A stretch of DNA of 64,000 bases from a bacterium (GTDB lineage: Bacteria > Pseudomonadota > Alphaproteobacteria > SP197), in assembly GCA_028821455.1 (NCBI GenBank), contig JAPPGE010000067.1, positions 12,461 through 76,460 of the forward strand. Direction: 5' to 3'. The translations under genes and the position numbers were made by a program. The notes under the pieces are model-generated. The model was not told the origin of the DNA. It was given only the letters and a program-made list of their open reading frames with translations, and made no database searches. Positions within the stretch are counted from its first letter, which is position 1. The number at the start of each line of letters is the position of its first letter. This document shows positions 15,938 through 23,451 of this stretch, piece by piece.

Positions 15938-16480
15938 TCACCCGGCGCATTCGAGAATGTCCGCCCGGGCGCGGGCGTTGTCGGCCTCCGGGATCCGGTT
16001 CCACACCGACCTCCAGCCGTTCGAGACCAGCGCTCCTTCCTCGAACGCTGCCGTCATCAGACGCAGCACGTCGTCGCCCTCGACGATTGGCGAGTGGAAC
16101 CCCGAGAGCGCCCCGTGCTCCGTCACGACCACCGGTCCGAACCGCTCGAGAGCGCCGTCGGGAGCGAGCACCGCCGCCTGGACCGGCCGGTTCTCCGGGA
16201 ACGATCCAAATGAGAGATGGCCCTCGAGACGTCCCGTCGCGATGTCGCAGACGACCACCACGCCAAGACGCCAGGGCATGCCGTCAATGTCTGCGGCGAA
16301 GCCGCGGACCAGCACGCCATTATCGTCGACGGCGACGTTGATGGTCCGCGCCTCGGGCGTTTCGACCAGCGCGGCATCGTCCGCCGCTGCCTCGAGGCCG
16401 CACACGAGCGCCCAGGCGAGAACGGTCACGGCCGCCATCGTCACGATGCCCGGCACGCGCCGCCTGGCGATCATCGTCAT
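15938..16480 (-). CDS. secreted protein of unknown function
   Basis: 180 residues. An N-terminal signal peptide is clear: MTMIARRRVPGIVTM, a hydrophobic core AVTVLAWALVCGL, and a likely cut after EAAA near residue 33. The mature part is mostly beta-strand (INVAVDDNGVLVRGFAADI, WRLGVVVVCDIATGRLEG, PVVVTEHGALSGF) with a helix SNGWRSVWNRI near the end. I recognise no domain. The start ATG overlaps the stop of the membrane paralog at 16477 by four bases (ATGA), so it is coupled to it. It is likely periplasmic or a pilin-like or envelope component of the same system. Confidence 0.7.
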   Translation of the reverse strand: MTMIARRRVPGIVTMAAVTVLAWALVCGLEAAADDAALVETPEARTINVAVDDNGVLVRGFAADIDGMPWRLGVVVVCDIATGRLEGHLSFGSFPENRPVQAAVLAPDGALERFGPVVVTEHGALSGFHSPIVEGDDVLRLMTAAFEEGALVSNGWRSVWNRIPEADNARARADILECAG

Positions 16481-17133
16481 GGTCTGTGCCTCTCGGATAT
16501 CAGCCGCCGATACTCACAAACCACGAAGCGAAGGGCGTGCCAGGGAGTGCGTCGAGGGAGCCCGCTGGCGATCGCGCCAAGCAGTGCGCCGTCGATCACC
16601 GCGCCCAATCCGATCGCCGGCAGGAGGATTGCCGGCGCCCAGAGCAGGGGAAGCGTCCACCAGAGCTCGTCCGGTTCACGGGCGGCCTCCATGGTGGCGT
16701 GAGACAGGAACCCGAAGGCGATCAGCAGGAGAGTGGCGCGGCATGCGAAGCCCACCATCGCCGGCTGCGACCAGTCCCTCACCGCCGCCGTCAGCCACAG
16801 CCCGAGCATGAACCCGCCGCCGATGCCGACTACATACAACGCCCCGGCGCGCATGAGGTATGCTCGCCACGGCAACCATCCGGACATGGTCATCGTGAAA
16901 CCCAGGAACATGCCCACCGTCGTCAACGTCAGGGCCAGGGAGATCACGAAGTCATGAGCATTGGAGGCCGGGTCGGCCTTCTCATCACCGAGGCCGTGGC
17001 CGCCACCACCGACCCCGGCGCCCTCATCTCCGGCCTGCTGGCTCTTGGTGACCTCCCGGTCGCGCCATCCCGCCCGATCTTCCCGTTCGGCTGACGCCGG
17101 CCAGTCACGGCCGTTGCGTGCCGGCATCGTCAT
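16477..17133 (-). CDS. membrane protein, third paralog of a family of three
   Basis: 218 residues from the ATG at 17133, which overlaps the upstream stop by four bases. It shares with the genes at 19512 and 20258 an N-terminal leader (GRD..-SAERED), about four TM segments, the loop MSGWLPWRAYL, and the C-terminal LPRRTPWHALRFVV. The TM core begins near residue 65. Its cytoplasmic C-terminus is short and basic. I do not recognise the family. The first 60 residues are low-complexity and overlap, on the other strand, the hydrophobic ORF at 16954; the leader may not be translated as drawn. Confidence 0.65.
   Translation of the reverse strand: MTMPARNGRDWPASAEREDRAGWRDREVTKSQQAGDEGAGVGGGGHGLGDEKADPASNAHDFVISLALTLTTVGMFLGFTMTMSGWLPWRAYLMRAGALYVVGIGGGFMLGLWLTAAVRDWSQPAMVGFACRATLLLIAFGFLSHATMEAAREPDELWWTLPLLWAPAILLPAIGLGAVIDGALLGAIASGLPRRTPWHALRFVVCEYRRLISERHRP
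16954..17094 (+). CDS. small hydrophobic ORF nested antisense in the third membrane paralog
   Basis: 46 residues. It begins MSIGGRVGLLITEA and ends RPIFPFG. By eye about 39 of 46 third positions are G or C. It is a shortened relative of the ORFs at 19992 and 20735, sharing the MS-[IL]-G start and the F-P-F-G end. GGGAG lies about 11 bases before the ATG. It lies wholly inside the N-terminal part of the minus-strand gene at 16477. It could be a real gene or a mirror image of the leader. Confidence 0.3.
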   Translation: MSIGGRVGLLITEAVAATTDPGALISGLLALGDLPVAPSRPIFPFG

Positions 17134-17453
17134 TCCCTTTCCGGAGGCCGGGCCGCCGCCTGCGCCAGCACGCCCGCTGCCCACTCGGAGGGCGACATCT
17201 GCTGCGCCTCGGCCGCCTCTGCGATCCGGTCCACCAACTCCGCCGGCAGCACCCAGGACGTCATGCGCATGTCCTGGCCAGCCTGGCGTTCGGCATTGCG
17301 CACCAGTCCCTTCACCCGCAAGGTCATCGTGACGAGCGGATCGGAGCCTTCCGGCAGAGCCGCCACCCACCGCTCCCACAGGCCTGGCGGGCAACGCCAG
17401 GTGCTGCGTATCCGCCGGACGGGTTTCGCCGGCGGCGTGTCGTCCTTCGTCAT
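17130..17453 (-). CDS. small ribbon-helix-helix-like protein
   Basis: 107 residues. The C-terminal part (MRMTSWVLPAELVDRIAEAA, then QQMSPSEWAAGVLAQA) has the strand-helix-helix pattern of a ribbon-helix-helix DNA-binding domain. The same unit occurs twice in the protein at 18283. The N-terminal half (RSTWRCPPGLWERWVAALPE) looks like a degenerate second unit. I chose the ATG at 17453, preceded by GAGGAAGGAAAGGC; an ATG at 17480 is possible. It overlaps the next gene by four bases (ATGA). It is probably a DNA-binding regulator of the operon or a partner of the larger repeat protein; this is inference. Confidence 0.65.
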   Translation of the reverse strand: MTKDDTPPAKPVRRIRSTWRCPPGLWERWVAALPEGSDPLVTMTLRVKGLVRNAERQAGQDMRMTSWVLPAELVDRIAEAAEAQQMSPSEWAAGVLAQAAARPPERE

Positions 17454-17485
17454 TGCCTTTCCTTCCTCAACGCCCGTCATGATGA

Positions 17486-18316
17486 TCACTCGCCCGCCAG
17501 GCGCGTGCCGCGGCGCCAGTCCCAAGGCGCGAGGACGTCGCCCTGCCACACGCCCCGCTTCGCGGCCCGCGCCGCACGCTCCTCGGCGGCGTAGCCCATC
17601 GAATACCGGCGGTAGGCCAGCGCCCATCCTTGCGCCACCATCCAGGCATTGATGTCGCCGCCGCCGACCCGGCACACCGCCACCACCCTGCCGTAGCGGT
17701 CCCGGTCGCGTTCCTCGCACGCGACGGTCCCGGATCCGACGTGCCTGGCGAGAGCCTGCGTGGCGTCTTGGCCGCAAGGCCACAGACGGCCGTCCGCGCG
17801 ACAGCGCTGCTCGCTCTCCGGAGCGTCGATGCCGTGAAGGCGCACGCGCGTGTCGCGAAGTTCAAGGGTGTCGCCGTCGATCACCCGGGCGGGTCCGGAG
17901 AGCGATGCACTCCCGCCCGGGGCGGTGGTGAGCACCTCACCCGGCTGCGGTTCCGCACCGCCGGCGTAGGGAAGCGCGTGGTCGCCGGCGCGGTCATGGG
18001 AGAGCGTGACACCCGGCGGGCGTGCCGCGATCCGCGTCACCCGCCAATCGCCGGCGAGAACGTCGCCTTCCCGCACCCACCACTCCGACGTGCCGTCGCT
18101 GACGGCGGCGCGCCGGTTGTCGGCGGATCCCAGGATCGTCGTCCAGGAAAGATCCGGCGAGGACGGCCCGCCGCCACCCGTCCCCGGCCCCTGTACCGCG
18201 AGCCACATGGTCGCCGGCAGGAGCACGAGGCCGGCACCCAGCCACCACCGATATCGCCGTCGCCGCCATGGCGTCAGGCGAATCACGTTCGACCCGGCCC
18301 GCCAGCCGCGTCCCAT
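17486..18316 (-). CDS. membrane-anchored thermonuclease-like (SNase) protein
   Basis: 276 residues. After a basic N-terminus (WRRRRYRWW) comes one TM segment (LGAGLVLLPATMWLAVQG), so the rest is periplasmic. A linker of about 90 residues leads to a staphylococcal-nuclease domain with RVIDGDTLELRDTRVRLHG, then IDAPESEQ, then DRYGRVVAVC, which provide the Asp, Arg, Glu and second Arg of the SNase active site. AWMVAQGWALAYRR and a final KRGVWQG complete the fold. It should cut DNA or RNA at the cell envelope. The ATG at 18316 has AAGGA eight bases upstream; a GTG at 18286 overlapping the upstream stop by four bases is an alternative and gives a shorter N-terminus. Plasmid-borne SNase genes are common near transfer regions. 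Confidence 0.8.
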   Translation of the reverse strand: MGRGWRAGSNVIRLTPWRRRRYRWWLGAGLVLLPATMWLAVQGPGTGGGGPSSPDLSWTTILGSADNRRAAVSDGTSEWWVREGDVLAGDWRVTRIAARPPGVTLSHDRAGDHALPYAGGAEPQPGEVLTTAPGGSASLSGPARVIDGDTLELRDTRVRLHGIDAPESEQRCRADGRLWPCGQDATQALARHVGSGTVACEERDRDRYGRVVAVCRVGGGDINAWMVAQGWALAYRRYSMGYAAEERAARAAKRGVWQGDVLAPWDWRRGTRLAGE

Positions 18317-19515
18317 CTCGTGCGGTCCTTGCGTGGCATGACGCCGTCCGATCCCGGGGTTGCGGCAACCAGACCCAGCGCCTGCGCCAACACGGCCGCC
18401 ACCCACTCGGAAGCCGTCAGTTCCATCGCCATGGCGACCGCCTCCACCGTCTCCACCAGATCCGGCGCCAGCCAGTAGGACGCCATCCAGACCGCCTGGT
18501 CCCTCGGCAGTTCGATCTCGTCGCGGCGCACACCGCGGCCGCGGGCTGTCATCGCGTCTGCGGCATCGGCGCAAGGCGCCAGGACGCCCGCCATCCATTC
18601 GGAAGGCGTCAGTTCCTGCATCCCGGCCGCCGCCTCCACCGTCTCCACCAGATCCGGCGCCAGCCAGTAGGACACCATCCGGGTCTCCTGCCCCGCCCGG
18701 CGCCCGGCGGCGTGGGCCCTGGCGCCGTCCCGGCCCGCCATCCTGGCGGCCTCCTCGACCTCCGGCTGGAGCCAGCCCGTCACCGCTCCCGCAGGCTTCC
18801 GGGGCAGGGCATCCAGCGCCTGCAGCAGCCGTTCGCACTCTCGGGTGAGCTCGTCCAGCGTCGCGAACTCCGACAGTGCCGGCACCTCGTCCAGATCGCA
18901 CTCCTTCCCGAGGCCCACCGCCCGCCAGGCGAGGCCGCTGCGCAGATGCTGCGCCGCACTGAACATCTCCATGTTCGCCTCCACCAGGCAGCAGAGCTCC
19001 TCCCAGCGGGAGAGCAGCGGCCAGAGATCGAACACGCCCACGTGGCCCCATCCGCCCTCCGGGTCGAACTCGATCCAGCCCTCGTCGGCGAGGGACCGCT
19101 CGGCTTCGAGAACCCGCTCCGGCGCGACACCGAAGTACTCCTCCATCCGCGTCGCCGACATCCGCACCGCCGTCTCTTCGTACTCCGCATAGCCCCAACG
19201 CCTCGTCGCCAGAACCGCCCGCGCCGCCAGATGGATGAGGACTGAGAGCTGGAGGTCGGAAAGCCCCGCCGCTCTCGCCTCCCCGTCGAGCGCTCCGATC
19301 ACGCGATCCCAGCCGTCCTCGAGCAACTGGGGCGCGGGGTTGGCGGAGACCACCGCATGCCCGCCCAGCTTCACCGCGATCCACTCCGCCCTGCTCATCG
19401 GCCTCGCCGCGCCGCCACCCTCCTGCCACCGGCCGAGGGCCTCTTCCGGGCATTGCCGCCGCCTCTCCTCGCGTTCGGCTGACGCGCATTCGTCACGGCC
19501 GGTCTGTTTCGTCAT
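18283..19515 (-). CDS. protein with two C-terminal ribbon-helix-helix-like repeats
   Basis: 410 residues. I do not recognise the whole protein. Two near-identical units, MVSYWLAPDLVETVEAAAGM...LTPSEWMAGVLA (about 288-325) and MASYWLAPDLVETVEAVAMA...LTASEWVAAVLAQ (about 347-385), have the ribbon-helix-helix pattern and match the small protein at 17130. The middle (about 60-230) is helical, with GYAEYEETAVRMSATRMEEY and RVLEAERSLADEGWIEFDP resembling a winged-helix replication-type domain. The first 20 residues repeat the MTK...GRDE..SAERE leader of the membrane paralogs. Its ATG overlaps the upstream stop by four bases. It is probably DNA-binding; a role in plasmid control is conjecture. Confidence 0.7.
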   Translation of the reverse strand: MTKQTGRDECASAEREERRRQCPEEALGRWQEGGGAARPMSRAEWIAVKLGGHAVVSANPAPQLLEDGWDRVIGALDGEARAAGLSDLQLSVLIHLAARAVLATRRWGYAEYEETAVRMSATRMEEYFGVAPERVLEAERSLADEGWIEFDPEGGWGHVGVFDLWPLLSRWEELCCLVEANMEMFSAAQHLRSGLAWRAVGLGKECDLDEVPALSEFATLDELTRECERLLQALDALPRKPAGAVTGWLQPEVEEAARMAGRDGARAHAAGRRAGQETRMVSYWLAPDLVETVEAAAGMQELTPSEWMAGVLAPCADAADAMTARGRGVRRDEIELPRDQAVWMASYWLAPDLVETVEAVAMAMELTASEWVAAVLAQALGLVAATPGSDGVMPRKDRTRWDAAGGPGRT

Positions 19516-20261
19516 GACCCGTCTTCCCTGCCGGCCGCCATGCGCCGACGCTCGGAAACGACCCGGCGAAGGGCGTGCCACGGGGTCCGCCGAGGGAGAC
19601 GGCTGGCGATCTCGCCAAGCAGGGCGCCGTCGAGCCCTCCGCCCAGGACGAGCGCCGGCAGCAGGATCGCCGGCACCCAGAGCAACGGCGGCTCCCATGC
19701 CACCCACGGCCCGCCGCCGGCCTCGATGACGCCGTGGGCCATGAGCCCGAGCATGAGCACCACGCTCGCCATGCGAAATTCGAAGCCGTCCCGTCGCGGT
19801 CGCCCCGGCCGGTGCCTCGCTGCCGGCGCCCACCGAAGGGCGAGCAGAAACCCGAGCGCGAAGCAACCCGCATACCCCGCCCCTGCCGCGATCAGGTATG
19901 CTCGCCACGACAACTCGCCGGACATCGCAATCGTGAAGAGCACGAACCAGACGGCCGTGAACAGCGTCAGGAACGCGGAGCCCTCGAGATCATGAGTATC
20001 GGGGAGTGGTTCGCCCTCGCCTACACCGGGATCCTGGCCGCTGCGCCGTGGGTCGCCGGCGGCTCGACCATTGCCGCCGCTCTCCTCTTTGCCGCTTCTC
20101 GTATCTTCCATCTGCCGGCCCCCTGGGACTGGATCCTCTGCCTCCTCACCTTCGCCGCTGGCGCCGGCGCGCTGGCCTGCGGCATCCTCGAGCCGTGGAC
20201 GCCGCCGCAGCTCTTCGCGTTCGCCTGACACGCTCCCGTCCCCGCCACCTGGTTTCGTCAT
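19512..20261 (-). CDS. membrane protein, second paralog
   Basis: 249 residues. TM segments start near residue 95: FLTLFTAVWFVLFTIAMSG, then SWRAYLIAAGAGYAGCFALG, MASVVLMLGLMAHGVIEAGG, and LLWVPAILLPALVLGGGLDG. The signature SGELSWRAYLIAAG and LPRRTPWHALRRVV matches the other two paralogs. The first 90 residues are charged and low-complexity and lie opposite the hydrophobic ORF at 19992. The ATG overlaps the upstream gene by four bases and is preceded by GGGAGGGAAGAAGG, a good ribosome site that supports translation from here. Function unknown; three copies in one operon suggest subunits of a membrane complex. Confidence 0.65.
   Translation of the reverse strand: MTKPGGGDGSVSGEREELRRRPRLEDAAGQRAGASGEGEEAEDPVPGGRQMEDTRSGKEESGGNGRAAGDPRRSGQDPGVGEGEPLPDTHDLEGSAFLTLFTAVWFVLFTIAMSGELSWRAYLIAAGAGYAGCFALGFLLALRWAPAARHRPGRPRRDGFEFRMASVVLMLGLMAHGVIEAGGGPWVAWEPPLLWVPAILLPALVLGGGLDGALLGEIASRLPRRTPWHALRRVVSERRRMAAGREDGS
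19992..20228 (+). CDS. small membrane ORF nested antisense in the second paralog
   Basis: 78 residues with two hydrophobic segments (YTGILAAAPWVAGGSTIAAA and DWILCLLTFAAGAGALACGI). By eye about 68 of 78 third positions are G or C, better than the overlapping minus-strand frame. It begins MSIGEWFAL and ends QLFAFA, aligning with MSLGELTDL...IFPFG of the ORF at 20735. GGAG lies about 12 bases before the ATG. If real, each repeat unit of this locus encodes a divergent pair of membrane proteins that overlap head to head. Confidence 0.4.
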   Translation: MSIGEWFALAYTGILAAAPWVAGGSTIAAALLFAASRIFHLPAPWDWILCLLTFAAGAGALACGILEPWTPPQLFAFA

Positions 20262-21010
20262 GGCCCTTCTTCCCTCCCGGCCGCCTCGCGCCGCCATGAG
20301 GAAACGACGCAACGAAAAGCATGCCACGGGGTCCGCCGCGGGAGACCGTGGGCGATCCCGCCGAGCGCAAGTCCGTCGATCGCTGCACCCATGATGATCG
20401 CCGGCAGGAGGAGTGGCGGCACCCAGAGGAGCGGCGGCGCCCATTCCGTCCGCGGCTCCGCACCGCCCACCAGCAGATCCTGGAATATGAACCCCATCAG
20501 GATCGCCCAAATCGCCGCCCGGAACTCGACGCCGAACGGCACGCGCCCCGGCCGGTCGTCTTTCTCCAACGGATCCGTCCGGCCCGCCAGGAACCCGGCA
20601 GCGAACCCGATTGCGTACCCCACTCCTCCCGCGATCAGGTATGTTCGCCAGGGCAATTGCCCGGACATCCCGACCGTGGCGAGCACGAACATGAGCATCA
20701 TCAGGAACGACAGGACTGCGGAGACCTCGAGGGCATGAGTCTCGGGGAGTTGACCGACCTCGCCCGCCCCGCGGTCCTGACCGCCGCGGGATATCTTTTC
20801 GGCGCCTCGATCACCCTTTTCTTCATCGTCGTCGCCTGCCTCTTTCGGCGCGGCCGCCGACGGCGCTGGATCTGGGCCTGGATCGTCTTCGCTGCCCTCG
20901 CGGCCACCATCACCGGCGGGGTGGCCTTCGGCCTCCTCCCGGTGGCGCCATCCAGTTCGATCTTCCCGTTCGGCTGACACGCTCCCGTCCCTGCCACCTG
21001 GTTTCGTCAT
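20258..21010 (-). CDS. membrane protein, first paralog
   Basis: 250 residues. About four TM segments: VLSFLMMLMFVLATVGMSG, TYLIAGGVGYAIGFAAGFLA, AIWAILMGFIFQDLLVGG and LLWVPPLLLPAIIMGAAIDG. It carries the family signature SGQLPWRTYLIAGG and LPRRTPWHAFRCVV. The ATG at 21010 follows GGGAGGGAAGAAGGACC and lies 25 bases after the ribonucleotide reductase stop. About 22 of the first 60 codons end in A or T, versus far fewer in the TM part, and the N-terminal 100 residues are Gly/Asp/Glu-rich; the opposite strand there carries the ORF at 20735. An internal ATG at 20701 could be a shorter start. Confidence 0.65.
   Translation of the reverse strand: MTKPGGRDGSVSAEREDRTGWRHREEAEGHPAGDGGREGSEDDPGPDPAPSAAAPKEAGDDDEEKGDRGAEKISRGGQDRGAGEVGQLPETHALEVSAVLSFLMMLMFVLATVGMSGQLPWRTYLIAGGVGYAIGFAAGFLAGRTDPLEKDDRPGRVPFGVEFRAAIWAILMGFIFQDLLVGGAEPRTEWAPPLLWVPPLLLPAIIMGAAIDGLALGGIAHGLPRRTPWHAFRCVVSSWRREAAGREEGP
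20735..20977 (+). CDS. small membrane ORF nested antisense in the first paralog
   Basis: 80 residues. It begins MSLGELTDLARPAVL, has two hydrophobic segments (LFGASITLFFIVVACLF and WIVFAALAATITGGVAFGLL) separated by the basic loop RRGRRRRW, and ends SSSIFPFG. By eye about 70 of 80 third positions are G or C. This is the most protein-like of the three antisense ORFs. It lies wholly within the N-terminal leader of the minus-strand gene at 20258; both frames cannot easily be under full selection. Confidence 0.45.
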   Translation: MSLGELTDLARPAVLTAAGYLFGASITLFFIVVACLFRRGRRRRWIWAWIVFAALAATITGGVAFGLLPVAPSSSIFPFG

Positions 21011-21034
21011 GGTCCTTCTTCCCTCCCGGCCGCC

Positions 21035-23371
21035 TCACGCGCACTTCGAGAAGCCGCAGGAGGTGCACATCGAACAGCCCTCCTGGTGGATCAGCGACGG
21101 CTGGCCGCACCGCGGGCAGGCCTCCGGCGTGCGCAAGCGCCCGGATCCGGCCAGCGAGACGACCTTCGCGTCCGCCGCGCCGGCGAGATCCGGCTCGTCG
21201 TCTGACGCAATGAACCCGATCCGCTTCATGTGGGTCTCCAGAACCTCGCCGATGGCGGCCAGCAGCGACGGCACGTAGCGCCCGTTCATCCAGGACCCGC
21301 CACGGGGATCGAAGACCGCCTTCAGCTCGTCGACGACGAAGCTGACGTCGCCGCCGCGGCGGAACACCGCCGAGATCATGCGCGTCAGACCCAGGGTCCA
21401 GGCGTAGTGGTCCATGTTCTTCGAGTTGATGAAGATCTCGAAGGGCGCACGGCGGGCGTCCCTGATGACGTCGTTGACGGTGAGGTAGATCGCATGGTCG
21501 CTCTCCGGCCACCTGAGCTTGTAGGTCTGCCCGGGCAGGACCTCGGGCCGGTCGAGGGGCCGGGTGAGGTGAATGACGCCGGCGGTCTCAAGCGGATCGC
21601 CGGGGGTCTCGGACGGCGTTTCCTCCAGGGGCAGCGCCGGCTCGGCCTCGGTCTTCGTCTCGAGGACGGCGCCGGTGACGTCGTTGGGCCGGTAGGTGGT
21701 GCAGCCCTTGCACCCCAGGCGGTAGGCCTCGAGGTAGACGTCCTTGAAGGCCTCGAACGGGATGTCCTCGGGCACGTTGATGGTCTTGGAGATCGAGCTG
21801 TCGATGTACTTCTGGACCACGGCCTGCATGGCCACGTGATCGCGGGGCTTGAGGGCCTGGGCGTCGACGAAGTAGTCCGGCAGCGGCGCCTCCTCGCCCC
21901 TGAGGTGGCGCCACAGGCGCACAGCGTAGTCGGTGACCTCCTCGCTCCGCCGGCTGCCGTCGGGCATCAGCACGTTCCTGGTGTAGGAGAAGGCGAAGAC
22001 CGGCTCGAGGCCAGACGAGATGTTGCCGGCGAAGAGCGAGATCGTCCCGGTGGGCGCGATCGAGGTCAGCAGCGCGTTGCGGATGCCGTGCTGGCGCGCC
22101 GCCTCGAGGACGTCGTCGTCGAGTTCGGCAACGCTCTCGCCGGCGCACCAGGCTTCAGCGTCCCACAGGGGGAACGGGCCCTTCTCCTTCGCCAGGCGGA
22201 TCGAAGCGAGGTAGGCCTTCCTCCTCAGCCGCGCCAGCCAGGTCCCGGCGAGCTCCAGCGAGCGCTCGCCGCCATAAGGCGCCTTCATCATGATGAGCGC
22301 GTCGGCAAGGCCGGTGACGCCGAGACCGATGCGCCGCTTGGCTTGCGCCTCCTGGCGCTGTTCCTCGAGGGGGAAGCGGGAGACGTTGACGACGTTGTCC
22401 ATCATCCTCACCGCCGCCTCGACGGTGGCGTCGAACGCCTCCCCGTCGAACCGCGGATCGTCGCCGAAGGGATCGGCGATGAAGCGGGTGAGGTTGACGG
22501 AGCCCAGCAGGCAGGCGCCGTAGGGCGGAAGCGGCTGCTCGCCGCAGGGGTTGGTGGCCGATATCGTCTCGCAGTAGTTGAGGTTGTTCCGCCGGTTGAT
22601 GCGGTCGATGAAGATGACGCCCGGCTCCGCGCAGGCATAGGTGCCGCGCATGATGCGGTTCCACAGGTCCCGGGCGCCGGTGGTGCCATGGACCACCCCG
22701 TCGAAGACGAGGTCCCAGGCGGCGTCGGCCTCGACCGCCGCCATGAAGGCGTCGGTCACCAGGACCGAGAGGTTGAACATGCGAAGCCGCCCGGCCTCCT
22801 GCTTGGCGTCGATGAAGGCCTCGATGTCTGGATGATCGCAGCGCATGGTCGCCATCATCGCGCCCCGCCTCGAGCCGGCGCTCATGATGGTGCGGCACAT
22901 GGAGTCCCAGCAGTCCATGAAGGGGAGCGGTCCGGAGGCGTCCGCCCCGACGCCCTTCACGGCGGCGCCCTTGGGTCGCAGGGTCGAGAAGTCGTAGCCG
23001 ATGCCGCCGCCCGCCTGCATGGTGAGGGCGGCCTCCTTCAGGTTCTCGAAGATCCCGGACATGTCGTCGGGGATGGTTCCCATGACGAAGCAGTTGAAGA
23101 GGGTGACGTTCCTCTCCGTGCCGGCGCCGGCGACGATCCTGCCCGCGGGCAAGAACCGGAAGCCCTCCAGGGCCGTCATGAACCGCTTCTCGACGTCGCC
23201 GCGGATCTCTTCCGCCTCGGCTGCGGCGAGAGACCGCGCGATGCGCCGCCAGGTCGCCGGAATGGTGGCGTCGCGGCCCTCGCCGCCAGGCCCGCCAGGA
23301 TGGCGGTACTTCATGCTCCAGATCTGCGTCGAGATCGACGGCGGCGGCAACGTGACGATCTTCTCACTCAT
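21035..23371 (-). CDS. nrdJ: vitamin B12-dependent (class II) ribonucleotide reductase
   Basis: 778 residues. It reduces ribonucleotides to deoxyribonucleotides using adenosylcobalamin, independent of oxygen. Visible motifs: NCFVMGTIPDDMSGIF with the first active Cys near residue 94, MQAGGGIGYDFSTLRP, ATNPCGEQPLPPYGACLLG with Asn274, Cys276 and Glu278 of the radical site, and GTISLFAGNISSGLEP. The C-terminal CPRCGQPSLIHQEGCSMC...SKC tail matches the family's Cys-rich re-reducing end. Length is normal, so the gene looks intact. It opens the long minus-strand run and begins just after the second repeat array of the par locus. A private dNTP supply is seen on some large plasmids and phages. A chromosomal copy is not in the window. 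Confidence 0.95.
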   Translation of the reverse strand: MSEKIVTLPPPSISTQIWSMKYRHPGGPGGEGRDATIPATWRRIARSLAAAEAEEIRGDVEKRFMTALEGFRFLPAGRIVAGAGTERNVTLFNCFVMGTIPDDMSGIFENLKEAALTMQAGGGIGYDFSTLRPKGAAVKGVGADASGPLPFMDCWDSMCRTIMSAGSRRGAMMATMRCDHPDIEAFIDAKQEAGRLRMFNLSVLVTDAFMAAVEADAAWDLVFDGVVHGTTGARDLWNRIMRGTYACAEPGVIFIDRINRRNNLNYCETISATNPCGEQPLPPYGACLLGSVNLTRFIADPFGDDPRFDGEAFDATVEAAVRMMDNVVNVSRFPLEEQRQEAQAKRRIGLGVTGLADALIMMKAPYGGERSLELAGTWLARLRRKAYLASIRLAKEKGPFPLWDAEAWCAGESVAELDDDVLEAARQHGIRNALLTSIAPTGTISLFAGNISSGLEPVFAFSYTRNVLMPDGSRRSEEVTDYAVRLWRHLRGEEAPLPDYFVDAQALKPRDHVAMQAVVQKYIDSSISKTINVPEDIPFEAFKDVYLEAYRLGCKGCTTYRPNDVTGAVLETKTEAEPALPLEETPSETPGDPLETAGVIHLTRPLDRPEVLPGQTYKLRWPESDHAIYLTVNDVIRDARRAPFEIFINSKNMDHYAWTLGLTRMISAVFRRGGDVSFVVDELKAVFDPRGGSWMNGRYVPSLLAAIGEVLETHMKRIGFIASDDEPDLAGAADAKVVSLAGSGRLRTPEACPRCGQPSLIHQEGCSMCTSCGFSKCA

Positions 23372-23387
23372 GGGTTACATCCCTTCG

Positions 23388-23436
23388 TTGCGCAAATGCG
23401 CAATTGTGGAGTTGCGCAATTGCGCAAATGCGCAGT
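23388..23436. repeat. par-flanking repeat array, downstream copy
   Basis: Overlapping TTGCGCAA / TGCGCAA units in both orientations, including GTTGCGCAATTGCGCAAATG, arranged around a central TGGAGTTG. The array lies between the parG-like stop and the nrdJ start, and is nearly identical in sequence and orientation to the array at 24356-24409. It is probably a centromere (parS-like) site and possibly also an operator for nrdJ. Confidence 0.7.
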
Positions 23437-23451
23437 TCCTCACCCGTCCGG

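Noticed and set aside
17486-19489. A 667-codon reading of the nuclease gene running back through the RHH-repeat gene
   Set aside because: The upstream part is out of frame with the real overlapping gene; the nuclease starts near 18286-18316.
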